From assembly GCA_029168955.1 (NCBI GenBank), contig JAPDOI010000713.1, positions 186,001-250,000 on the forward strand: a DNA stretch of 64,000 bases. Direction: 5' to 3'. This document shows positions 46,490 through 56,100 of the stretch, piece by piece. Under the pieces are notes generated by a model, which was not told where the DNA came from, made no database searches, and saw nothing but the letters and a program-made list of their open reading frames with translations. Position numbers and translations under genes: made by a program. Source of the DNA: Aplectana chamaeleonis (Eukaryota; Nematoda; Chromadorea; Rhabditida; Cosmocercidae). The first letter of the stretch is position 1; the number at the start of each line of letters is the position of its first letter.

Positions 46490-47250
46490 TTTCCCTGGCC
46501 TCCAGTAGGGATGTTTCTTGTATATTATTCTTCCTAGGTTGACTCCACCAATCCTATACACATAATACTCAGAACGTCGGAGGGCCGCGTCCCCGTACCC
46601 ACCACTCAGCGAGGCGGGGCCCCCCTCCGCGCCTGGCGCCCAACAGGTCCCCGCCCCAGCCCCATGACTCATAATGGGCGCGAAGCCCGGACATCCAAGC
46701 AAAAGGGCGCGGGGCACGGATAGAAAATCTCCGCGATGTCATCGTTTAAATGATTCCTTGTATAATAATCTCCGGGAACCACCCCTCCCACACCCTGGGC
46801 GGGTGCTCTACCTTTCTCCAAAATTTTCGAAACCCCATGGTGGGTGTCCCATTCAAGTCTATTCGATAGACTGGGGAACTTACCTTACTGCCACCGCGCG
46901 AAGTGCGCGATGATGTAAGTACTTACTCGAGGCTGCCTGCTGTGAACTTATCATAAAATTGTGCTCCGTATGTGGCACGGGTTTGATTCTAGCGTTCAAC
47001 GTGTAATACGATTTGCCTGAGCGAACATGTTTTCCTCTGTTTTGAATTTTCCCTGCAGGACCGAGCTAACGAAATTTGGTGGCGCCCCCGCCTCGCGCCT
47101 GATGATTCTCCTCTCGCAAAACATGGCCCCGCCGCTCGCCCTTGGTCGGAAATTCCCGGGCACACGGCCCTACGACGTTCTGAGTATACACTTTCCTGCT
47201 GGTTCCGGAAAATGAAAGCGGGTCCCGTGTGGAAACCCTGCATGCCGGCC
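46490..47250. repeat. GC-rich inverted-repeat region, possible element
   Basis: TACTCAGAACGTCGGAGGGCC at 46567-46587 reappears inverted, with one difference, near 47166-47187. GC-rich sequence (GGCGGGGCC..., GCGGGGCC...) lies just inside both. The outer ends and target duplications were not found. ACTTACCT near 46880 resembles a U1-type 5' end, but the rest does not fit. Confidence 0.35.
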
Positions 47251-47376
47251 TTTAACCAGCTGATGACTCATCCTGAGTTGTCTTTCAAATTTTTCGTTTT
47301 TTCTTTGAATTTTCTTGGGTTTTTTTCGTTATCGTTCGTTTGTTTTTTGTTATTGTGTTTTTATTGTTGTTTTACT

Positions 47377-48848
47377 TTGAAGGCAGTGTTCACGATAACC
47401 TTCGATTTTGAGGTTAATCGCTGAATCGATTGTTTGGCCCCCGAGTAGGACTGAAATGACGAAGAAGCTGAAAAAAAAACGCACCAGAAGGGCATGATAT
47501 CCTTTACTCTCACCCGCTTCTTTACTCTCAGTTGAAATGTTTGTTGTGGCAATGAAATCTTTTGTGAAGCCGTCTTTTGCGATTCTCAATTTTGTGTTAA
47601 TCCGTTCTTTCCTTCGGGCCCTAACTATAGGCTTCGGCATAGTGGAAAGTCTGCGAGCGAGCGAGCGAATGTGGGCGTGGCCTTGAAAATTCTGCGGCGG
47701 AGTCGCAGGCATCCCCGCAGAATGTGATTTGGATTAGAGCGCGAATGTTGATCGATTTGAGCGCGGAAGTCAATCATCTATTTTCGTGTCGTTATTTCGC
47801 AGGATGGGAGGAAAATGTGTGTGAAAATCAAACGCAAGACAATGAAATGAGATCTGATGAACAATTGAGCTCCACTGAAATGCTTTTTAACGGAATATTC
47901 ACCAAATGATAGACTGAAATCCAGATAGACTGAAATTCATCTATATCCATTTCATGAGGCTTCATATACAATTATTAATTACTATGGTTGGTATAAAATC
48001 TTGGAACGCACCCCAGAAAAGAAACTGGAGCTGAAAGTAGGTGCAAAACTAATTGGCGTGGGGCACTCAGGATTTACCAATAGAAGTGAAAAGATTAATC
48101 CATGAAAATGAAAAACTCATTCGTTATCAGATATTTGATAGCGTTATCATTCGTAATTTCCTGAAAAAAAATCATGAAGTTATCTAGATCGATTTCTGAG
48201 ATCTGTATTATCCATTTCTCCTTTAATCCTGAGCGCCAACCCCCAAAATAGTTTAGCACTCTGAAAATATAGCAGAAAGAAGGACTGAGAACAAGGGAGA
48301 GAGAAAGGTTTCGAAATAGTGGACATTTAAATAGAGGATGGTAATGGAGCACATGTATTAGCAATGGAGCGCGGAAATTGGCAGCAACTCGCAAAATCGC
48401 TTGAAAATCGCAATCGTCTCGCAATTTCGCAGCGAGCTTCGCCGCGAAATTGCGATTTCCGCGACGGGCAAGACTCTCTGCGCCCCCCCCTCCGTCGCAG
48501 CCTATGCGGTGCGGTCGCGTGCGCGGTCAAACCGCGTAGTGCTCCCCACCCTTCATCATTTCTCGCAAACTCGCTCGCTCGCAGATTTTCCACTCTGCCG
48601 ACGCCTTAATACTGTCTCACCCAAAATATTCATCCATTTTCGATTAGTCCCATTTTTCTCCGGTGACAATCACCATGAACATGTTCATCCAACCGAACAA
48701 ATAGTCTAGGCCAGAGAATAATATCACCGAAGTAAGATGAATTTGTGCGTTTCTCGCCCTTCTTCGTAACTTTGGTGACACTTGTGGCCAACGAATTGTT
48801 TTGGGTGGAAAACTCGGGAACGAAAATCATCGTGAACATTGCCTTTAA
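47377..48848. mobile_element. TTAA MITE, family F (copy F2, inverted), split by a nested element
   Basis: The left part (47377-47628; TTGAAGGCAGTGTTCACGAT, TCGATTGTTTGGCC) and right part (48607-48848; ATGAACATGTTCATCCAACC, ATCGTGAACATTGCCTTTAA) align with the two halves of F1 read in reverse. A 978-bp element lies between them. Confidence 0.85.
47629..48606. mobile_element. Nested element with AGGCNTCGGC ends and 3-bp TAA/TAT target (Harbinger-like)
   Basis: The left end AGGCTTCGGCATAGTGGAAA and the complement of the right end AGGCGTCGGCAGAGTGGAAA are followed on both sides by TCTGCGAGCGAGCGAG, about 38 bp of inverted repeat. Comparison with the intact copy F1 shows the interruption at CTAAC/TAA/TACT. 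The flanks are TAT on the left and TAA on the right, compatible with a 3-bp target duplication as in PIF/Harbinger. No transposase is encoded. Confidence 0.7.
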
Positions 48849-48854
48849 GGTTCC

Positions 48855-49077
48855 ATCGCAGCGGGGGGGGCACTTGGCCACCGTCTGGTGCTCTCGAAGC
48901 GAGGGGGGAAGGCACTTGGCCGCCATCCCACTTAGCCACGCCCACTTTTTCATGCCGCCGCGCAATTTGAGCGCTAACCCGGGGTTTTCCTCCCCCCTCC
49001 GAAATCAGGAGTCTTTGCGGCGCGGAAAATGGGTGTGACGAAGTGCGGTGGCCAAGTTTCCCCCCCCCCGCTGCGAT
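48855..49077. mobile_element. Foldback element H, copy 1
   Basis: ATCGCAGCGGGGGG on the left and CCCCCCGCTGCGAT on the right are inverted. Inside lie inverted CACTTGGCCACCG/CGGTGGCCAAGT blocks and the shared core TTGGCCACGCCCATTTT-like and GAAATCAGGAGTCTTTGCGG. It sits six bases after F2. Confidence 0.8.
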
Positions 49078-49221
49078 AGCATCGTGAAATAATTAACTGG
49101 GAGGGAGTGGCGGAACGGGGGAGAAACAACAGGGAAAAATAAAACAGGTGTGCTATCGCAGCGTGGTGGGGGGGCACTTGGCCATCGCGCTTGGCCACGC
49201 CCATTTTTTCGCCCCGCAGCC

Positions 49222-52200
49222 TTCTTCTTCTTTGCAGCCACGTCGAGGGTACTGCATAGGTTGAGGAACTGGGCGACCAATAATGGATTCGTCCATAGGT
49301 CCATTGTGGTCAGCGTGGTTGGTCTCTCCGGACAATCAAACAAATGTGCCGTATCGTGGCCGTGGCATCCACAGTCTGGGGAAACGTCCGATTTGCTGCT
49401 GTCAATCTTGCTAACATATGCCATAAGCATAGTAGAGTGACCACAGCGCAGCGATGCCAGGGTGCATCTGGCCCTCCTTCCGAGTTGAGACTCGGATGTG
49501 CAGACCCGGGGCGGCACCACTCCCAGGATGGGATTTACCGCCGCCTTTTCCAGATGACACCGTACGAACTGTGTGTGCTCCTCGATCAACAGACGGAGTC
49601 GTTCTTGCTGTGAATCGTGCCATCTTTGCAGATTGACTTTGCGTGGAGCATCGGCGAATGGCTTTCTGATGCGTCTCTCCCTGACGGGGTTCAGCACTCT
49701 CCATGAGGGGTGGTTGGGTTGCTTTATGATATGGATGAAAAATTGTTGGGCCTGGAGCTGACAGTGTTCTTTTACTGGTATAATCGTGTCTCCGCATGCA
49801 AGTGCTCGACTGGGGAACTTCTTGCACATCCGGTAGCTATACGATGTGCATCATTCTGTATACGCTGCATCTTGGTCCAGGAGGTTTCTGATACCAAGTG
49901 CTGCCACACCGGTGCAGCGTACTCCAGAGCGGGCTGAAGTATTGCCTTGTATGTGGTGATAATAGTTTCTTTGCTACTGCCCCAAGATGTACCACTCAGG
50001 ACTCTGAGCACATTAAGCTTCACTTTGACGACGGCCTGCTTCTGCTCGGTGTTCTTATGAAACTTGAGCGATGGATCGAGCACCAGACCGAGCAGTTTGG
50101 GAAACCGAGCAGCAGGTAATCGATCTCCGTCCCACTCGACATGCGGGTGAGCGCTGTGCTCCGAAGGATCCGTTGTGAGTACGGATACCGACGATTTGGA
50201 TGCATAGATCTTTAGCATTTTGCGGTAGAAAAAGCTTTTCAGTGTGACCAGGTACTCATTGATCTTCGAGGCGGCCACATGTATATCCCGATCCCGACAC
50301 ATTATTATCATATAATCGGCATAGGCGACCACCTTGATATCCTGGGGGGGGGGGAGCGGGCATGTCTTCGAGGTACAGACTGAAAAGGGCAGGCAATAAA
50401 ACGCCGCCCTGCGGAACTCCAGCTGCAAAAGGAATACTATTGGAGACATGGTTCTGGAACATAACTCTGGCTCGTCTGCCCTTGATGAATGCCGATATCC
50501 AGCGTTTCTGCTACGGCGGTATTGATGATTCGAGTAAGTTGCTTGACAGAACTCCATGGTTTACTGTGTCGAATGCCTTGGTGAGATCTAAGGCAACAGC
50601 CACAGTTCTCTGTAGCTTCTGGGCATTGAACCCATCGATGGCAAAGCTTGTAATTTCCAGCAGAGCTGTCGTGGTGGAATGCAGCTTTCTGAATCCATGC
50701 TGAATCACTTGCTTCTCATTGTGCTCCGCCAAGTCCTTTACGATCAGTTTTTCTGCTACCTTCGCGAACGTGGACAGCAAGCTAATAGGTCTGTATCCCT
50801 TGACAGAAGCCTGAGGTTTCCCCGGCTTGGGCAGCGGCACAACGTTAGCTGTCTTTCAGTTCTGTGGGACGGTGCACGATCTGAACGAGGCATTTACCAA
50901 ATCAGTGAGAAGCGGAAGGATTTCATTCGGTATCTTCTTCAAGACAGCAGGACATATCCCGTCTGGACCGACCGCTTTTGAATTCCGCATATTCTTTATA
51001 ACTTTCCTTACATGCGTCGTAGTGAACGCTTCGGCCGTGCTCATAAGCGGGAGGCGGCACAGCTCTCGTACAGTCACTCTATTCTGCGGACAACGCTTTG
51101 CACTGGTGATGAAAAACTTCTCCCGAGCGCATAAGCGGCTTCTTTTCCTGATTTGAATACACCGTTTTCTAATTCGATTGTGGAGACGGTAGCAGGCAAG
51201 CTCTCACCCGAGAGCTTCCGTAATACCTTCCAAGTAGCTGCACTGTCCGTCTTGAAGTCCAATTGCCCGGTGAACTTTTCCCACTCTTCTTTCTTGTGTC
51301 TAAATCCTTTCTGATCTCATCGTCAAGTTCAGCAGCGATGGGGTCCAGATGGTTGACCCTGGCATCTCTTGTCCTGATCTTATCGAGGATCTCCCTTGTG
51401 ACATTTGGATAGAAAGTCTTGACGCGGCCGACAGGAATAGCCGCTTTCTTGGCTCTGCGGATCGCGTCAGATAAATGGCACTCTTTCTGGTGCACGTCGC
51501 CATTCCACGGGTAATTTGCCGACAGGCGAAGCACAACTTCACTGAACAGGCTCCAGCCTGCTCGGCCTAATTTAAGATAAGAACGTTGACGAACACCAGA
51601 ACAGGGAGCGAGAGAGTTGGAGAGATCGATATGGATAAAGACGGGGACATGGTCACTTGGCAAAGCGATTGTGGTGGACCATGAGCAAAAGTTAGAGAGG
51701 TTGGACGAGACTAGAGAAATGTCTGGGCTGGAAGATCGGCCGTTGGTAGGGAGACGGGTGGGCTGATCATCGTTTAAGATGACCAAGTCACACTCCTCTG
51801 CCCACTCTTCGACGTCATTTCCTCTAGCGTCAGAATCGAGAGACGAGCAAAAGGTGTGAGCATTAAAATCGCCCGCGAAGACAACTGAGGATGAGAGGGA
51901 GCAGTCGTTCAGCTGCTTGAGAAGTGGAATAGGATTGTAAAAAGAGGGGCATGAGGTAGTAGGTGGAATATATATGTTGAAGAGAGAAAGAGGTGTTTTA
52001 AGAGGGAGATGGATTGGAAGGTACTCGAGAGTACCATCCGTGGGTATGAGGTGGGAGGGAAGAGAAGATAAAACAAAGGTTGAAACTCCTCCGCCAAGAG
52101 CTGACCTTGGAGCATGGAAGGCAGTATAGCCTGGGATATTGGGATGAGGATAGGTAGGGGATGGAGAGAGCTTGGTTCCTCGAACCATGATCACGTCTGG

Positions 52201-52655
52201 ATGGTAAGTACGTGCGAAGAGAGAGAGCTCAGAAAGTTTGGCACGAAGGCCGTTGAGATTGATATGTACAATGGAAAGGGGGCGATTTGAGGAAGAGGAA
52301 TCAGAGTTGGTAGGTGAAGAGCATAAAACACAGCGAAAAGCAGAGTTATGATGCTTCACAGAGCTGAGACCCGAACAGGAGAGATGCACCCACCTTTGGC
52401 ATCCGAAGCACTGGACGCTGGTATGTCTCCAGTTAACATCATTGCCACACGTGGCGCATAGGTACTTCTGCGCTGGACCAGGATTCCTCTCGACGCCTGC
52501 CCTTTGTAATAAAATCCTCAGGAGAGCTGCGGCCGACCAGCACCTCTCCCATGACAAAAACCCTCTTCGTGGAGGGGGTGACGTCGGTTTGCATAGAGGT
52601 GATCTTCTTTCCTCCACACTGCCACGGCGTGAACGTACGACATCTCGGCGGCGCT
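49222..52655 (-). mobile_element. Full-length but inactive LINE (non-LTR retrotransposon), AAG tail
   Basis: The element is about 3.43 kb on the minus strand. The 8-base sequence CCGCAGCC occurs immediately outside both ends (49214-49221 and 52656-52663), a clear target-site duplication. The 3' end is GTGGCTGCAAAGAAGAAGAAG, a short AAG tail. The 5' end is complete enough that coding begins within a few bases. It is inserted in element H copy 2 inside the putative last long intron of the kinase gene. Confidence 0.88.
49230..52655 (-). pseudogene. LINE polyprotein: 2A-like motif, PHD-type finger, endonuclease, reverse transcriptase (dead)
   Basis: Retrotransposition protein, broken. The first frame runs to 51169. 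It holds GVERNPGP (about residues 57-64), a 2A-like ribosome-skipping motif with G where D is usual. A PHD-type finger follows (C70, C73, C86, C89, H94, C97, C112, C115). Next is an AP-type endonuclease with GDFNAH (D266, H270) and SDH (337-339), but the usual catalytic Glu (QETKL) reads RGTKL. Reverse transcriptase follows in other frames: YRPISLLS, LDLTKAFDTVNH (motif A intact), and motif C as YADY instead of YADD. A Cys/His end (CGHSTML...CGCHGHDTAHLFDC) completes it. Breaks: frame changes near 51290, 51075, 50345 (G-run) and 49800; in-frame stops near 50855 and 50511. No ATG starts the first frame, and no stop precedes the AAG tail. The layout recalls Ingi/Vingi-like elements; clade is uncertain. 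Confidence 0.85.
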
Positions 52656-52874
52656 CCGCAGCCACTCTCCCGATTTTGTAAGGGAGAGGAAAACCGGGCT
52701 ATTTTAGTGGGGGGGGCACTGTAGTAAAGCACTTAGCCACTCCCATTTTCTCGTGCCGCAACGACTCCTGATTTTGGCAGGGGAGGGAATCCCCGGAAAG
52801 GTGCTCAAATTCAGTGCAGCACGGTAAAATGGGCGATGCCAAGTGCATCTAGCCATAGTGCCCCCCGCTAGGAT

Positions 52875-52965
52875 AGAACCGGGATACCCTGGGTTAATGC
52901 TCAAATCGAGCTGTAGCCCAGAAAAATGGGCGTGGCCAAGTGCAACGGTCCCCCCTCGATGCGAT
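52875..52965. repeat. Partial element H, copy 3
   Basis: CCGGGATACCCTGGGTTAAT, ATGGGCGTGGCCAAGTGCAA and CGATGCGAT correspond to the right half of element H. It directly follows copy 2. Confidence 0.6.
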
Positions 52966-53147
52966 AGCAACCCATTTCACCAACATTCACTGTTTTTTGG
53001 GAAGGGAACCACTAGAACAAGCAATTTTCCATTCAGACCAATTCGGAGGACTCACATTACGATTATTAATATTTTAAAAGTTCAACTCACAATCAGTATC
53101 GCCTGCCGTTGAAGTTGGGCATCTCCCACCTCCCGCAGAGCTTTATA
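52966..53147. other. Short spacer, no recognised feature
   Basis: About 180 bp of unremarkable sequence between the element H cluster and satellite S3. Confidence 0.5.
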
Positions 53148-56100
53148 GGGGGCGGCGAAGCCAAAGGTATACTATATGAATGGTGGCCTATCGTTTTGCG
53201 AAGCAAAACGAATACTACACACAGAGTGGCCGGCGAAGCCCATCGCTTTGCGAAGCCACACGAGCACTACACGGAGTGGCAGGCGAAGCTGGCTGATCGT
53301 TCAGCGAAGCCGAACGAGTACTACGTAGAGATTGCTAAGCGGAGGGTGGCCGGCGAAGCCGGCCCATCGTTCGGCGAAGCCGAACGAGTACTACGTAGAG
53401 AGAGGGGGGTCGGCGAAGCCGGCCCATTGTATGGCGGAGCCGAACGAATACTAGGTAGAAAGAGGGGGGTCGGCGACGCCGGCCCATCGTTCGGCGGAGC
53501 CGAACGAATACTATGTAGAGAGAGGGGGGTCGGCGAAGCCGAACGAATACTAGGTAGAGGGAGGAAGGTCGGCGAAGCCGGCCCATCGTTCGGCGGAGCC
53601 GAACGAATACTACGTAGAGATTGCTAAGCGGAGGGTGGCCGACGAAGTCGGCCCATCGTTCGGCGAAGCCGAACGAATACTAGGTAGAGGGAGGGGGGTC
53701 GGCGAAGCCGGCCCATCGTTCGGCGAAGCCGAACGAATACTAGGTAGAGGGAGGAAGGCCGGCGAAGCCGGCCCAACGTTCGGCGAAGCCGAACGAATAC
53801 TACGTAGAGAGTGCTAAGCGGAGGGTGGCCGGCGAAGCCGGCCCAGCGTTTGGCAAAGCCGAACGAATACTACGTAGAGAGAGTGGGGTCGGCGAAGCCG
53901 GCCCATCGTTCGGCGAAGCCGAACGAATACTACGTAGAAAGAGGGGGGGCGGCGAAGCCGGCCCATCGTTCGGCGTAGCCGAACGAATGCTCTGTAGAAA
54001 GAGGGGTCGGCGAAGCCAGCATGCATCGTTCGGCGTAGCCGAACGAATACTACGTAGAGAGTTCCAAACGGAGCGTGGCCGGCGAAGCCCTAATCGTTCG
54101 GCGAAGCCGAACGAATACTATGTAGAGAGAGGGGTCGCCTGCCGGCCCATCGTTCGGCGAAGCCGAACGAATACTACGTAGAGAGGGGGGTCGCCTAAGC
54201 CGGCCCATCGTTCGGCGGAGCCGAACGAATACTATGTAGAGAGAGGGGGGTCGGCGAAGCCGGACCATCGTTCGGCGGAGCCGAACGAATACTACGTAGA
54301 GAGAGTGGGGTCGGCGAAGCCGGCCCATCGTTCGGCGAAGCCGAACGAATACTACGTAGAAAGAGGGGGGTCGGCGAAGCCGGCCCATCGTTCGGCGTAG
54401 CCGAACGAATACTACGTAGAGAGAGTGGGGTCGGCGAAGCCGGCCCATCGTTCGGCGGAGCCGAACGAATACTACGTAGAGAGAAGGGGGTCGGCGAAGC
54501 CGGCCCATCGTTCGGCGTAGCCGAACGAATACTACGTAGAGAGTTCCAAACGGAGCGTGGCCGGCGAAGCCGGCCCATCGTTCGGCGAAGCCGAACGAAT
54601 ACTATGTAGAGAGGGGGGGTCGCCTAAGCCGGCCCATCGTTCGGCGAAGCCGAACGAATACTACGTAGAGAGGGGGGTCGCCTAAGCCGGCCCATCGTTC
54701 GGCGGAGCCGAACGAATACTATGTAGAGAGAGGGGGGTCGGCGAAGCCGGCCCATCGTTCGGCGGAGCCGAACGAATACTACGTAGAAAGAGGGGGTCGG
54801 CGAAGTTGGCCCATCGTTCGGCGGAGCCGAACGAATACTATGTAGAGAGAGGGTCGGCGAAGCCGGCTCATCGTTCGGCGGAGCCGAACGAATACTACGT
54901 AGAGAGAGGGTCGGCGAAGCTGGCATCGTTCGGCGTAGCCGAACGAATACTACGTAGAGATTGCTGAGCGGAGGGTGGCCGGCGAAGTTGGTCCCAACGT
55001 TCGGCGAAGCCGAACGAATACTACGTGGAAGGAGGGAGGTCGGCGAAGCGGCTCATCATTCGGCGGAGCCAGGAACGAACACTACGTAGAGATTGCTAAG
55101 GAGGGTCGGCGAAGTTCTAATCGTTCGGCGGAGCCGAACGAATACTACGTAGAGAGAGGGTCGGCGAAGCCCGCATCGTTCGGCGTAGCCGAACGAATAC
55201 TACGCAGAGAGTTGCTGAGCGGAGCGTGGCCGGCGAAGTCCCATCGTTCGGCGAAGCCGAACGAATACTACGTAGAGCGAGGAAGGTCGGCGAAGCCGGC
55301 CCATCGTTCGGCGGAGCCGAACACGAATACTACGTGAGAGAAGGGGTCGGCGAAGGGTCTGCGTTCGGCGTAGCCGAACGAATACTACGTAGAGAGTTCC
55401 AAGCGGAGGGTCGGCGAAGTTCTCATCGTTCGGCGGAGCCGAACGAATACTAGGTAGATAGAGGAAGGCCGGCGAAGCTGGCTCCATGTTCGGCGTAGCC
55501 GAAACGAATACTATGTAGAGAGGGGGTCGCCGAAGCCGGATTCATCGTTCGGCGAAGCCGAACGAACACTACGTAGAGAGAGTGGGGTCGGCGAAGCCGG
55601 CCCATCGTTCGGCGGAGCCGAACGAATACTACGTAGAAAGAGGGGGGTCGGCGAAGCCGGCCCATCGCCCGGCGGAGCCGAACGAATACTACGTAGAGAG
55701 AGGGTGGTCGGCGAAGCCGGCCCATCGTTCGGCGTAGCCGAACGAATACTACGTAGAGATTGCTAAGCGGAGGGTGGCCGGCGAAGCCGTCCCAACGTTC
55801 GGCGAAGCCGAACGAATACTACGTGGAAGGAGGGGGGTCGGCGAAGTCGGCCCATCGTTCGGCGGAGCCGAACGAACACTACGTAGAGATTGCTAAGCGG
55901 AGGGGGGCCGGCGAAGTTGTTCCTATCGTCCGGCGGGGCCGACCAAATACTAGGTAGACAGAGGAAGGCGGGCGAAGCCGGCCCATCGTTCGGCGGAGCC
56001 GAACGATTACTACGTAGAGAGAGTGGGGTCGGCGAAGCCGGCCCATCGTTTGGCGGAGCCGAACGAATACTAGGTAGAGGGAGGAAGGCCGGCGAAGCCG

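Larger units (their letters stand above)
49155..52874. mobile_element. Foldback element H, copy 2, interrupted by the LINE
   Basis: The left piece ATCGCAGCGTGGTGGGGGGG...CCCCGCAGCC (49155-49221) and the right piece beginning CCGCAGCCACTCTCCCGATT (52656) and ending CCCCCCGCTAGGAT (52874) together resemble copy 1. The LINE lies between, flanked by the duplicated CCGCAGCC. Confidence 0.65.

Noticed and set aside
46870..46920. U1 snRNA-like 5' end (ACTTACCT)
   Set aside because: The following bases do not form the U1 stem-loops, and no Sm site was seen.
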